Positions 11,404 through 23,214 of a DNA stretch of 64,000 nucleotides are shown piece after piece. The position numbers were made by a program, and so were the translations under genes. The DNA comes from Cephalotus follicularis. Taxonomy: Eukaryota; Streptophyta; Magnoliopsida; Oxalidales; Cephalotaceae. Location: assembly GCA_001972305.1 (NCBI GenBank), contig BDDD01001961.1, positions 186,001 through 250,000 on the forward strand, read 5' to 3'. The notes beneath the pieces were generated by a model, which ran no database searches, was not told where the DNA came from, and saw only the letters and a program-made list of their open reading frames with translations. How positions within the stretch are numbered: position 1 is the first letter of the stretch; each line of letters starts with the position of its first letter.

Positions 11404-12767
11404 GGGTTGACATGTATCCTTACCCTAGGCCTCAGTTGGAGCTGGGATGGCGAGGGATTATAGTACACGTTAACCATCGACAGGAAAAAGTACTGGGTGA
11501 ATCGGAAACGGACATATATGTGGAAAGTAATTTAGACTTAGGTTTCCACACCCGGATAATATTGAATATTATTCTGAGGTCATTAAAATAGCCGAGGGAC
11601 TATTAAAATGACTGTACCGTACCCTGGGGACGTTTCGTTAATTTATTATCGATACTGGTTTTGAGTTGGATTTTTGGGTCCCACCCGATTATCAGAAAGT
11701 TACATGTGTATGACACATGTCACTTGATGGGAAAGTGACATGTGTTCAGGATACATGTCACTTGTTGAGACACCTAGTAACATGTGTAGGATACATGTTA
11801 TTTAGTAGCTCATTTGGTGGCACTTGGAATTGAAGATGAGAGAATGTCACTTAGATGAGGTTCGTGCTATTCATTTTTATCCTAAGTAGCCGAATCCAAA
11901 AATCAAGCAAGGAGAAGGTTCAGCCAAGAGAAGAAAATAGCAAGAGATAGAAGAAAAAGAATGGCATTCCCTTGGAGTACTAGGTTCGGCCATGGAGAAG
12001 ATTGAGGAGACTTGGAGTTTTCTTTCTTCTTCTTCCATTTTCTCTCTTCATTTCCACTTGCCATAGCCTATGGTGATCTTGCGAGGAACAAATTCTTTCC
12101 ATGAGAAATTTCTTGACCTTTTTTCACCTTTAGATTAGGGTTTATAAGCCTAGGTTAGGCTTGTTGGTAGTTGCAACCATGTAGGTGCTCTTTTGGTGTC
12201 TATACCGTGAGTTTTGGTGGCTGTAATTTGGCACAAACTGTGCAGGTTTTGTGCGTCCCTTAATGCAGAAATTGTGTTCCATTCTTGATGCAATTGGAAG
12301 GTTGGAATTGGATCAAGAACATGGCAATTTAGTATGCACTCGTGTGCCTATAATTAGGGCAACTTTGGCACTGCTTTGGAGTTCCTTTTGGGGCTGTTTG
12401 GAGCGGAAATTTGCTGACAATTTCAGGAGCTTGGAGGCAGCACAAAATGATGGAGCCTCCAACGTAGTTACGAATTCTATTCATTGTGTTTAAACCGAAT
12501 TGGATTCGATTTTGTGTTTACATGCTTGACTAATAAATTTGTGCAATTGAATATTAAACGAAAATCTTGGGACTTTGGTTTTGGTATTAGGATGTTAGTA
12601 TGTTCCTTGACTTGGAGTCTGGGATATTTTGAAAATCAAAATTATACACACTAGCATCCTAGGCCCAAAATCAATGGGAAACCCTAATGGTTTTCTAACA
12701 CACAAATCTAGTTTATTATTCTTATCTGTTTTGCTGTTTCTATTTTATCTATGGAGATCTTAGGTGT
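11404..12767 (+). mobile_element. Gypsy-like LTR remnant
   Basis: This noncoding stretch is homologous to part of 35236-38046. Shared phrases include GGACTATTAAAATG-like and GGTCC..CCCGATTAT-like runs and GACACATGTCACTT near 11710. A CT-rich part (12000-12060) and a CAGGTTTTGTG near 12243 fit an LTR leader. No coding domain is seen, and neither terminus is certain. The 80-residue frame at 12251-12493 is not considered a gene. Confidence 0.5.
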
Positions 12768-13023
12768 CGCGCCTAGAACCGTGGGGTCACCCCCACAACC
12801 CGACACGTGAACACCTTCCTTTCAATCCTTAAATCTCATTATCCAAAAGTGCTATAAATTTAAAACTTTAAAATCAAAGTCATGCAAGTTGAATAATTAA
12901 TCCATATAAATACTAACTCTTATAATCTCCCAAAAATCGGGCATGATGTATCTGTTTATCAGATTATGCCCCCTGTAAAGAAAACACAATTGTATATATG
13001 GGCTCAGCCCTCAACAATCCATA

Positions 13024-13035
13024 CTCCCGTAGGAG
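13024..13035 (-). other. UNCG tetraloop hairpin in a Gypsy LTR
   Basis: The minus strand reads CTCC-TACG-GGAG, a four-pair stem closed by a UNCG-class tetraloop. The same position in two other LTRs reads CTCC-TTCG-GGAG (29450-29461 and 45096-45107). The loop changes within the UNCG class while the stem is kept. Confidence 0.6.
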
Positions 13036-13254
13036 GAAAATAACAATAATCACAACAAGAGGACCCATCCATATCCTTTACATCAATACACATATATCTT
13101 AAGCGCTGCCACATGTCGGCAGGTCGATAGCTGAAATAACACATGTCTCTTATATAACATTTGTACATTTACAAAAACCACATTTATACAAGGTAGGTCA
13201 TAGGAGATGTAGATCCTTACTCTGCAATTAGCCTGGCTGATCACTGCTACACGT

Positions 13255-13470
13255 CACCTGGACCTGTACCTAATCCATTTCATTACAATGAAATGGATCA
13301 GCATCTTATAGTTGTGTACAATATACATATGCAATGGAATGCAACAGATATATATATATATGACCTGTACCTGATCCATTTCTTTACAATGAAATGGATC
13401 AGCAGATTATAGCTGTGTACAATATATATATGCAATAGAATGCAACAAATATATATATATATGACAAGAT
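13255..13470. repeat. Tandem duplication of about 100 bp carrying the LTR palindrome
   Basis: The block GACCTGTACCT.ATCCATTT..ACAATGAAATGGATCAGCA..TTATAG.TGTGTACAATATA..ATATGCAAT occurs twice in a row. The copies have nearly perfect dyads at 13274-13297 and 13372-13399. Both are followed by a short (TA)n run. Confidence 0.8.
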
Positions 13471-13514
13471 GCATGAATGCTAATTCATAGCAATGTAGCT
13501 CATAATATAAAGTT

Positions 13515-13519
13515 CATGC
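13515..13519 (+). other. Target-site duplication CATGC, left copy (TAR-like Copia)
   Basis: CATGC lies directly before TGTTAG at 13520 and again directly after the 3' LTR at 22972-22976. Confidence 0.85.
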
Positions 13520-15315
13520 TGTTAGAGATAAAGTGATACGAGCCAGTATTGAGCTTGTATTTATCTTGTATAAACGATTTATAAATTCAATGAAGATGTT
13601 TATGTTTTATCAATCGCTATGAGTTCATTTCTTTAATATATGATTAATGAATGTCCAGGAATGAAGTTTGAGAACCAAGTTCAAAATGAGATTATGATGT
13701 GAGAGTTGGAATCTCGGTATACTTTATTTCGAATCTTCCTGATCATAGGATTAACACTCAGGGCATGATCAATCCGGATAGACCAGCACGTACTGTCAGA
13801 TCGGTAAGCAGAGGGTGACTGGTCTCACACTCACTCGCATGGTTGATGCTATGACAACTACGTGGGTGGATGATGTTATGACAACTACGTGGGTGCTCAT
13901 TTAACAAGTTCACTGAAGGTGACTATTGATAGAATATCTGTATGGAGTTTTACTTACATGTCAGACAGAATTCTAGTTTTACAACAGTGCATGTGGTCCT
14001 TGGACATGAGCCGTCACTGTATGTCTTGTGCATGGGATGTTGTGTTTTGATGATGCTTAAATACATATTTTATGAAGTGTATACAAGCATTAGTTGGACA
14101 TGGTACGCATATGTATGGAAGCATCTGAACTGGAAACAATGAATCAATTGCTTCTAGTAAAAGAAGATTATGTTCATGATGATTTTCGTTAGCGATTAAA
14201 TGCTTGGCCAGGCTAGCCACGATATCAAGAGTGCGATATCATTGGTTGCATATTAGAGGGGCACCTCTAATATTATTTAAGCTCATGAAAGATAGTCAGG
14301 AGGCTAAAGATTAAATTATTGGGGTCTGACATAATATTTACCCTAGATTTAATTAGAACATTATCAATGGAAGGACTATACGTGCATGTACATGTAAATA
14401 GTGGTTCGCAAATTATTCATATTACCTGGGGTTCGTTATACATTGCTAGATGTAGATGTCGACCAGTAGGATGCCCGAGATTAAATTGATAAATTAATTT
14501 TGGAAGAAAAGAATTAAAAGAGTTTTAATTCAAAATTTCCAAGAGAATATTTTTTATGTGATAATAAATATTTAATTGGATAATTGTGAGTGTCACGATT
14601 TGATCCTACGGTCACGTAATAGTGAACCCATAGGGTCACACACAATGCAGGACAATATTTTCAATACAATTATGAGAGAAAATAATTAGGATAATTATAT
14701 CCTAATTATAATTAATGAGATTAATTATCTTTAATGAGATTAAGGAAAGTAAGTAGTTTAAAAGGAAAGGAATTCCTTTTATAGAAAAGGGGCTGATTGA
14801 ATTAGGAGATATAGGAGATTGTGTTTAAGTGAGATTCGTCTAGCCGTAAATATAAAAACACACCTATTTATTCTCTCCTAATATAATATAGAAGAAAAAT
14901 GTTTTCTCTCTTAACCATAGCCGCCCTTCTCTCTCTCTCTCTCTCTCTCTCTCATAGACAATCAAGTGTTGATAGCTTGTGAAGCTTTTGTGTTGGAGAT
15001 TGAACCTTGGTGTGGATACCTTGGAGGCCTTCTACACTTGGAAGCTAGAACTGTTTCACTAAACAAAGGGACTTGTGCTTTTAGAAGCAAGAAGACTCAA
15101 AGGAAGAAGGAAGGAGCCGCTCCAATCATGTGAGTAATTCCGCCTACTCCTCCTTGTTGATATCTATATATCTAGCTGTACATGTATGCTCAAAAAATCC
15201 TGCGAACGAATCATATGGCTCGATAATCATGAGACGATAACACTATATATATATATATATTAGGGTTTTATGCATCTAAATATTTTATTGTTTAAATTGC
15301 CATAAGGTTCCAACA
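13520..15315 (+). mobile_element. 5' LTR of the TAR-like Copia
   Basis: It starts TGTTAGAGATAAAGTG and ends CCATAAGGTTCCAACA, 1796 bp. It matches the 3' LTR at 21210-22971 and a third partial copy at 38047-39383. It contains a hairpin ATTAGAGG-GGCA-CCTCTAAT near 14252 that is kept in the other copies, and a (CT)n run near 14930-14953. Confidence 0.9.
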
Positions 15316-15490
15316 GCTGTGAGTGCCATGAATGCTTGTACTGTATGGATGGTATGATATTTTCATCTCTCATTTCACACATACTGTATTGCATCTCATA
15401 TATCATGGGTAGTAGTTCATACAATATATATATATTAGGGTTTTATGCATCTAGCTATTTTATTGTTATAAATCACCATAAGGTTCCAAT
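15316..15490 (+). repeat. Second copy of the LTR terminus next to the primer site
   Basis: After the LTR end at 15315 comes about 105 bp of unrelated sequence, then another copy of the last LTR segment (TTAGGGTTTTATGCATCTAG to CATAAGGTTCCAATAG, about 15430-15492), directly followed by the primer site. The 3' LTR has only one such terminus. The extra segment is therefore a duplication or insertion specific to the 5' side. Confidence 0.75.
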
Positions 15491-15494
15491 AGAT

Positions 15495-15508
15495 TGGTAT
15501 CAGAGAGA
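15495..15508 (+). other. Primer binding site of the TAR-like Copia
   Basis: TGGTATCAGAGAGA lies after the LTR-terminus copy and matches initiator methionine tRNA. A (TTAG)n microsatellite follows at about 15531-15555. Confidence 0.85.
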
Positions 15509-15517
15509 GGTTGATGC

Positions 15518-15555
<38 letters not shown>

Positions 15556-15647
15556 AAACATGTTGTTGATGATATGTTTGAATTGTTTGTGATAAACCTG
15601 TGAGACGGAGCATGTGATACGATTGCAAAATTTCCTGCAGCTGCGCA

Positions 15648-15908
15648 ACCGTCGACCGTTTCAAGTAAACCGTCGACGGATTAGTCGTTACCACTATGAT
15701 AAAAACCGTAGTGGAGCGCTAAGCGTTGACGGTTTAGAGTAAACCGTTGACACTTAAGCATTAAGCGCTGACGGTTTAGAGTAAACCATCGACACTTAAG
15801 GCTCAAGATGCTTTGGACTAAAGCGCGGATAAAACTGCGTGAAGCGTCGACACAAGCGTCGAGGCTTAACACACAACCGTCGACGCTTTCTTTCAAAGCG
15901 TCGACAGT
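15648..15908 (+). repeat. Array of GTCGAC-centred palindromes at 21-bp spacing in the Copia leader
   Basis: Twelve-mers of form ACCGTCGACGGT or AGCGTYGACGGT start near 15648, 15669, 15722, 15743, 15764, 15785, 15843, 15855, 15876 and 15897. Seven of the neighbouring gaps are exactly 21 bp. The spacers differ. The array is in the untranslated leader between primer site and gag. The same core occurs in Gypsy LTRs and in the right SIRE-like LTR. Confidence 0.85.
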
Positions 15909-17183
15909 TTGGCGTGATAGAACGAAAAATAGTTTTTCTTCGATTACCCAATCAATTGTCTATAATTGTGGAAACATATCTATCAAGATTATTAGTTAAT
16001 TCAATAAGATTGAATATGCATGATGGTGTGGCTATGGACTTGACCTAGTTATGTCTTATTTTATTCAAGTGTTGAATGTATGTTTTTATTTTTCATAATT
16101 TTTGGGTTGTAATATTTTTGAGACTTGCATGTCTCTCTTCTCCCTCTTGATTTGTATATATAATTCTTCTTCACCTCCTTGTAACTCCCCTTGATTCATT
16201 TCAAGGTTTCTGTAGTTTATAGTTGGTTTATGTAATTGAAGAGCGAGAGTCGCAGCGGAAGCAAAATTGAGAAGAACGAAGATATTACAAGACCCATGGA
16301 CGTAGGGGAGAGAATGTATGATTGTAATGACGTACCTAGGAATGAGACCAGCAGCTTGTTTGAGAGTCAAACAAGTTGCAGTAGAAAAGTCCATAACCTG
16401 CCATTAGTTTTTAGTATGTATACGATGCGTGTCTAAATTTTGCTCTAGAGGTTCCAACGGCCTCTCCATAATATGCCATCTACCTGTAATTTGATTAATA
16501 AAGGGTTGGCTAATAATAATAATAAGAGTTATATTATTCCTCAATTATACCATGATATCAAGTTAAAGCGAAACGAGCACAAGAAAGTGTTCGGTCGTTG
16601 CCTTCTGCCATTGCAACTGATATAGATGCTTTTGAAAATTGTGAGTGTTTTGGTCCCCGTCAAGACTTGTCTTTTCTGGGAACATGTATATGAGTTGAAC
16701 ATGAGATTTACATGCATATGAATTGTCAATATGAATCTTTTGGCCCCCGTCAAGATTTACATTCATTAATTCATTGTGTGTTTAATGGTAGGTTAAACTT
16801 GACTAGAATACATATGACGATTTGGTCCCTGTCAAGGTCATGTGTAGACTAGAGTCAAAAGCGATGATCGGGAATAATGCTATTGTATGGTTGGCAAGAG
16901 TTTGCCTAACTACAAGATTCAATATGGCGTTTTGGCCCCCGTCAAGGTTATATTGAATATGTTGTAGGACACCAATCCCCACTCGGAAATAAGATCCATG
17001 AGACCTGGATTGTTATTTCTCGTCTCCCATAATATTTGAGGGTTATGAGATTCGCGTAAAACAGTGGGAGCCTGATAGGAAAAATACCTAAAAGGTTAAA
17101 ACCAAATCTTTATGGTTAATAAACATTTAAATTGAATTTATCGGATTATTGTTGTCTTTATTTTATATCTGCAGACATCGCAA
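15909..17183 (+). other. TAR-like leader region with a four-fold CCCGTCAAG motif
   Basis: This is an untranslated leader between the palindrome array and gag. The motif TTTTGGYCCCCGTCAAG or a close variant occurs at about 16648-16664, 16738-16754, 16820-16836 and 16930-16946, embedded in unrelated sequence. The end of the region, with CAGTGGGAGCCTGATAGG near 17063, is typical of TAR-like leaders. No coding domain is seen in it. Confidence 0.65.
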
Positions 17184-18060
17184 TGACAAACCCACTCACT
17201 GTAATTCTTGAGAAGAATCAGCTGACAGCTCCAAATTATGTGGACTGGCTACGGAATGTCAAAATAGTTTTGATTTCTGAGGACATAGATTATGTCCTAG
17301 AGGCCCCTATGCTAGCACTGCCTGCTGAAGATGCCTTAATCTAAGATCATGCCATTTATAAGAAATGGGTGGCTGATGAAAAGAAAGTCAGAAGCTACCT
17401 AATGACATCGATGAGCAATGCCCTACAAGTCCAGCATGAATCGATGAGAGACTCTAGGGAAATTCTCCTACATCTCTGTGAGTTATACAAAGAGAATAGT
17501 AGGAATGCTCGGTTTTAGATCACTGCTGAGCTGTATGGCACTAAAATGGCTAAAGAATCATCTGTTAATGATCATGAGCTTAAGATGATCAATGCGATTG
17601 AACGTCTTGCTGCTCTTGGCATCATTCAGGATGTTGAATTAAGCACAGATCTGATCCTTCGCTTCCACCTTCCTTCTCTAGTTCATCACAAATTTTAACA
17701 TGAATAGGATATCAGCTACTCTGCCTGATCTTCTAAACATGCTGAGGGAAGCCAAAGTGAACATGAATAAGGGCAAGGTGCCAATCATGATGGTAGGACA
17801 GTCCTATAGGCCCAAGAGGAAGGACAAGTCCAACCTTGAGAAGGGGAAGACTAAAAATGAGACGATACCACCACGATCGGCATCTTTCAAACCAGGGAAA
17901 GCCAGACCACCTAATCAGGCAAACCAGCAAGTTGTTGTTGTGCCGGACACTGTCTCAAGAGTTGCACCTACTGAGGAGTCTACCTCAGAAGCTCATGCTA
18001 AGGTACCGTGCTTCCACTGTGGGAAGCTAGGACATTGGAAAAGGAACTGTGTGAAATTCC
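17184..18060 (+). pseudogene. TAR-like Copia gag, broken
   Basis: Starts MTNPLTVILEKNQLTAPNYV, continues with a UBN2-type gag core, and ends with a CCHC knuckle CFHCGKLGHWKRNC near 18010-18052. Lysine-rich sequence precedes the knuckle. It is placed as expected after the leader. The frame is broken. Confidence 0.85.
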
Positions 18061-18084
18061 TTAGATCAATTGGAAAATGTATGC

Positions 18085-19545
18085 CCTATTTGTCTTATAT
18101 AGAGGTAAATATGAATATTTCTAATTCATCTTCCTGGATTTTAGACCGTGGATGTGGTACTCACATATGTTCCAATTTGCAGGCCCTCGTGGACAGAAGA
18201 AACCCTGATAAGGGTGAGGGAAATTTACGGCTTGCAGATGGTTCCGTTGTTGAAGCCATGGCTATAGGATCAGTTTATATTTTGTTGGCTTCGGGCCAGA
18301 GTTTAGAACTCAAATAGTGTATTTATTCACCTCGCATTTTGCGTAATATTATTTCTATTCCAGCATTAGATGCTGAATGTTTTCATATTGTTTTTAAAGA
18401 CAAGTGTTGTTCTATTTTATTAAATAATGTGATTTATGCAAAATGTTTCCTTCATGATGGATTATATATATTGAGTAAACATGAGACTGTTTTCAATATG
18501 CAAAAAGACAATAAAAGAAAGAGAGATGAAACTAATCAAACTTACCTATGGCATTGCAGACTTTGTCATATAAGTGAGAAAAGAGTTCGCGGGTTGATCT
18601 CGGATGGATATTTTGATTTTTCAACGTATCAACCATTTCCAACTTGTGAGCCCTATCTTAAAGGTAAAATGACTAAGTCTCCCTTCACAGGGAAAGGGAA
18701 AAGGTCCCCAGAACTGCTAGGTCTAGTACATATTGATGTATATGGACCAATGACAGTTGATGCCAAAGGTGGATATTCCTACTTCATAACCTTTACGGAT
18801 GATCATTTTCGTTTCGGTTATTTGTACCTAATGCGGCACAAATCTGAAGCCTTTGAAAAGTTCAAAGAATTCAAACAAGAAGTAGAAAAATAGACTGGTA
18901 AAATTCTGAAGACTCTTCGATCAGATCGAGGTGGTGAGTATCTCTCCAACGAGTTTTTAACTTATCTCAGAGATAATGGGATTATCTCTCAGCGGACCCC
19001 ATCGGGAACACCACGGCATAATGGTGTGTCTGAGAGAAGAAATCGTACCTTGCTTGACATGGTACATAGCATGATGAGTGATGCTGGACTTCCACTGTCT
19101 TTCTGGGGTTATGCTTTGGAGAATGTTGTTCTCTTATTAAACAGGACTCCAACGAAATCTGCTCCCAAGACCCCCTGTGAGATATGGAATGGGAAGAAAC
19201 CCAATCTTAGTTACCTGAGGATATGGGGCTACCCTACATATGTTAAGCAGATAGCAGCAGATAAATTGGAATCAAGGTCCACAAAATGTAAATTTGTGGG
19301 ATATCCTAAAGAAACAAGAGGATATTACTTCTATTATCCACCTGACAACAAAGTGTTTGTAGCCAAGCATGCTACTTTTCTTGAGAAGGACTTCCTATTG
19401 GAAGATAGCAGTGGGAGTATGATAGAGCTAGATGAACGATCTACACAACCACAAGTTAAGGACCTGTCAAATCCTATTCAAATTGATGTTTCTGAAATAT
19501 CAGCTACCACAGATACAAAACATCTACGTAGAACTACCTGAATAC
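18085..19545 (+). pseudogene. TAR-like Copia protease and integrase, broken
   Basis: A protease active-site region (SSWILDRGCGTHICSNLQAL, about 18130-18190) is followed by the integrase zinc head (LWHCRLCHISEKRV near 18550) and core (LGLVHIDVYGPM, YSYFITFTDDHFRFGY, SERRNRTLLDMVHSMM, PLSFWGYALENVVLLLNRTP). The order PR-INT before RT is diagnostic of Ty1/Copia. Fossil. Confidence 0.88.
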
Positions 19546-19607
19546 CTAGGGAACCTGAGATATACTATGGTAGTTTTCTCATTGAAGGTACCCAAGAGGT
19601 AAACTTC

Positions 19608-21194
19608 ATGAATGATGATCCAGTTAGCTACAAAGAAGCCATATGTGACATGGACTCGGAGAAGTGGCTTAATGCCATGAATTCCGAAATGGAATCCATG
19701 TACTCCAATAAAGTTTGGGATCTAGTGGATGCACCCGAAGGGGTTAAACCATTAGGTTGCAAATGGATTTTCAAAAGGAAACTTGGGGATGATGGAAAGG
19801 TGAAGACCTTCAAAGCTAGGCTCATAGCCAAAGGTTACAACTAATGGGAAGGGATTGATTATGAGGAAACTTTCTCTCCCGTAGCCATGCTTAAATCCAT
19901 TCAGATTTTACTTGCTATAGCTGCGCATTTTGACTATGAGATATAGCAAATGGATGTGAAGACTACTTTTCTCAGTGGAAACATTGATGAAGACATAAAT
20001 ATGACTCAACCTAAGGGTTTCACATCCACTGGTGATAACCAGAAAGTGTGCAAGCTTCAGAAGTCCATTTATCGACTGAAGCAAGCTTTGAGAAGTTGGA
20101 AAATCTGATTCGATGAGACAATCAAAGAGTTTGATTTCATTAAGAATCGAGATGAACCATGTGTGTACAAAAAGGTTAGTGGGAGCTCAGTGAATTTTCT
20201 GGTCTTGTACGTTGACGACATACTCCTTATAGGAAATGATGTGATCATGTTGTCGAACATAAAGGCCTGGTTGTCTACAATTTTCTCCATGAAAGACTTG
20301 GGAGAGGCTTCCTATATCCTGGGAATAAAGGTCTGTAGAGATAGATCAAAAAGGATGATAGGGTTATCCCAGTCTTTGTACATTGACAGAGTGCTTATGC
20401 GGTTTAGCATGGAAAATTCCAAGAGAGGTTACGTACCTCTATGTCATGGGATTTCACTTTCTAAGCAGATGTCTCCTAAGACAGCTAAAGAAAGACAAAG
20501 GATGATGCACATTCCATATGCTTCAACAATTGGAAGCGTCGTGTATGCTATGCTTTGCACTAGACCAGATATCGCATATGTTGTAACTGTTACAAGTAGA
20601 TATCAGTCAGATCCCGGTACGCAACACTGGAAGGCTGTCAAAGACATCCTCAAGTATTTTAACAGGACTAAGGATTTATTCTTAATGTATGGAGGAAAAG
20701 ATTTGAAGATTGAGGGTTATACTGACTCTAATTTTCAGATACATGTGGATGATTCGAAATCAACATCGGGGTTTGTGTTCACTTTGAATGGTGGAGCAGT
20801 GAGCTGGAAGAGTTCCAAGCAACCTACCACTACATATTCAGTGACAGAAGCTGAATACATTGCGACATCGGAAGCTGCCAAGGAAGGTGTATGGATGAAG
20901 AAGTTCATCAAAGATTTGGGTATAGTTCCTTACATTGATGATCCAATATCTTTATACTGTGATAACAATGGAGCGATAGCGCAATCCAAAGAGCCTAGAT
21001 CGCCCTCAAAGTCTAAACACATTATCAGGCACTTTCACCTTATACGTGAGATCGTTGATCGTGGAGATATAAAAGTGGAACCAGTTCCAAGTGAAGACAA
21101 CATTGCAGACCCGCTTACTAAAGCATTACCGAAGGCGGTATTCGACCGACACCTTGATGCTATGGGTATGAGACATTGTGGTAACTGGCTTTAG
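19608..21194 (+). pseudogene. TAR-like Copia reverse transcriptase and RNase H, broken
   Basis: RT begins SYKEAICDMDSEKWLNAMNS, with CKWIFKRKLGDDGKVKTFKA and the YVDDILLIGND catalytic motif near 20207-20240. RNase H follows (EGYTDSNFQIHVDDSKSTSG, YSVTEAEYIATSEAAKE, LYCDNNGAIAQSKEPRSPSK) and ends DAMGMRHCGNWL at 21194. The last 1.03 kb is one open frame, but the whole is broken. Confidence 0.9.
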
Positions 21195-21198
21195 CAAT

Positions 21199-21209
21199 TA
21201 GTGGGAGAT
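21199..21209 (+). other. Polypurine tract of the TAR-like Copia
   Basis: TAGTGGGAGAT lies immediately before the TGTTAG start of the 3' LTR and 5 bp after the end of RNase H. Confidence 0.85.
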
Positions 21210-22971
21210 TGTTAGAGATAAAGTGCTACGAGCCATTACTGAGATTGTATTTACTATATCTTGTATAAACGATTTATAAATTCAATAAAGATGTTTATGT
21301 TTTATCAATGGCTATGAGTTCATTTCTTTAATATATGATTGCTGAATGTCCTGGAATGAAGTTAGAGAACCAAGTTCATAATGAGATCATGATGTGAGAG
21401 TTTCAATCTCGGTATACTTTATTTCGAATCTTCCTGGTCATAGGATCGACACTCAGGGTATGATCAATCCGGATCGACCATCACGTACTGTCAGATCGGT
21501 AAGCAGAGGGTGACTGATCTCATACTCACTCGCATGGATGATGCTATGACAACTACATGGGTGCTTGTTTAACGAGTTCACTGAAGGTGACTATTGATAG
21601 AATATCACTATGGAGTTTTGCTTATATGTCAGACAGAATTCTAGTTTTACAGCAGTGCATGTGGTCCTTAGACATGAGCCGTCACTGGATGTCTTGTGCA
21701 TGGGGTGCTGTGTTTTAATGATGCTTAAATACATATTCTATGAAGTGTATACAGGCATTAGTTGGACATGGAACGCTTATTTATGGAGGCATGTGAATTG
21801 GAAACAATGAATTCATTGCTTCTAGTAAAAGAAGATTATGCTCATGATGATTTTTGTTAGCGATTAAGCGTCTGGCCAGGCTAGCCACGATATAAAAAGT
21901 GTGATATCATTGGTTGCATATTAGAGGGGCACCTCTAATATTATTTAGGCTAATGAAAGATAATCATGAGGCTAAAGATTAAATTATTGGGGTCTGATAT
22001 AATTCATACCCTAGATTTAATTAGAGCATTGTCAATGGAAGGACTATACGTGCATGTACCTGTAAATAATGGTTCACAAATTATTTATATTACCTGGGGG
22101 TCGTTATGCAATGCAAGATGTCGATGTCGACCAGTAGGATGCCCGAGATTAAATTAGTAAATTAATTCTTGAAGAAAAGAATCAAAAGAGTTTTAATTCA
22201 AAATTTCCAAGAGAATATTTTTTATGTGATAATAAATATTTAATTGAATAATTGTGAGTGTCACGATTTAATCCTACGTCCAGCGTAATAGTGAATCCAA
22301 AGGGTCACACATAATACAGGCCAATATTTCCAACACAATTATGAGAGAAATTAATTAGGATAATTATTTTCTAATTATAATTAATGAGATTAATTATCTT
22401 TAATGAGATTAAGGAAAGTAAGTAGTTTAAGAGGAAAGGAATTCCTTTTATAGAAAAGGGGCTGGTTGAATTAGGAGATATAGGAGATTATGTTTAAGTG
22501 AGATTTATCTAGCAGCAAATATAAAAATACACCTCTCTATTCTCTCCTAATGTAATATAGAAGAAAAATGTTTTCTCTCTTAACCATAGCCGCCCTTCTC
22601 TCTCTTTCTCTCATAGACAATCAAGTGTTGATAGCTTGTGAAGCTTTTGTGTTGGAGATTGAAGCTTGGTGTGGATACCTTGGAGGCCTTCTACACTTGG
22701 AGGCTAGAACCGTTTCTCTAAACAAAGGGACCTGTGCTTTTGGAAGTAAGAAGACTCAAAGGAAGAAGGAAGGAGCCGCTCCAATCATGTGAGTAATTCC
22801 GCATGCTCCTCCTTATTGATATCTATATATCTAACTGTATATGTATGCTAAAAAGATCCTGCGAACGAATCATATGGCTCGATAATCATGAGATGATAAC
22901 ACCATTTATATATATTAGGGTTTTATGCATCTAGATATTTTATTGTTATAAATCTCCATAAGGTTCCAACA
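21210..22971 (+). mobile_element. 3' LTR of the TAR-like Copia
   Basis: It starts TGTTAGAGATAAAGTGC and ends CATAAGGTTCCAACA, 1762 bp, followed by the target duplication CATGC. Its open frames (for example 21610-21810 and 22568-22792) also occur, diverged, in the 5' LTR and are not genes. Confidence 0.9.
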
Positions 22972-22976
22972 CATGC
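22972..22976 (+). other. Target-site duplication CATGC, right copy
   Basis: Matches 13515-13519, which proves that the Copia between them was inserted as a unit. Confidence 0.85.
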
Positions 22977-23214
22977 ACCATACCATAGAGATCAATAGAA
23001 CATGCGATCCACCATTCGTATGTGACCATCCCATATCGGTGTATAGGAATGGGATATAATCAATCATTACTCTTTAACAGGCCAATCGCTAGACCCCGAA
23101 GGTTCTTGCCCATTACAACCATTTCCCTTAGATTCACATACACTGGTGATCTACCATTCGTATACAACCGTCCCATACCGGCGTATAAGAATGGGATCAA
23201 CAACAATCATCTAG

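Larger units (their letters stand above)
12768..13519 (-). mobile_element. Gypsy LTR, 3' portion (continues at 22977)
   Basis: The minus-strand LTR end CACGTGTCGGGTTGTGGG..GCGCGACA lies at 12768. The next 700 bp match the last part of the plus-strand solo LTR 42181-45359, including the CUCC-UNCG-GGAG hairpin, the ACATGTCGGCAGGT block and the palindromic dyad. The TAR-like Copia interrupts it at 13520, and the rest is at 22977-25337. Together the two parts make an LTR of about 3.1 kb. Confidence 0.78.
13520..22971 (+). mobile_element. TAR-like Ty1/Copia element with both LTRs and target duplication
   Basis: A plus-strand Copia of 9452 bp has LTRs at 13520-15315 and 21210-22971, a primer site at 15495, a long leader, gag, protease, integrase, RT and RNase H in Copia order, and a polypurine tract just before the 3' LTR. 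Flanks carry CATGC on both sides. Gag opening MTNPLTVILEKNQLTAPNYV and the pol end DAMGMRHCGNWL resemble the TAR lineage, so the lineage is inferred. Structurally it looks nearly whole, but the coding region is broken in several places. By eye the LTRs are about 93-95% alike over the first 160 bp, suggesting an age of a few million years at usual plant rates. Confidence 0.9.
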
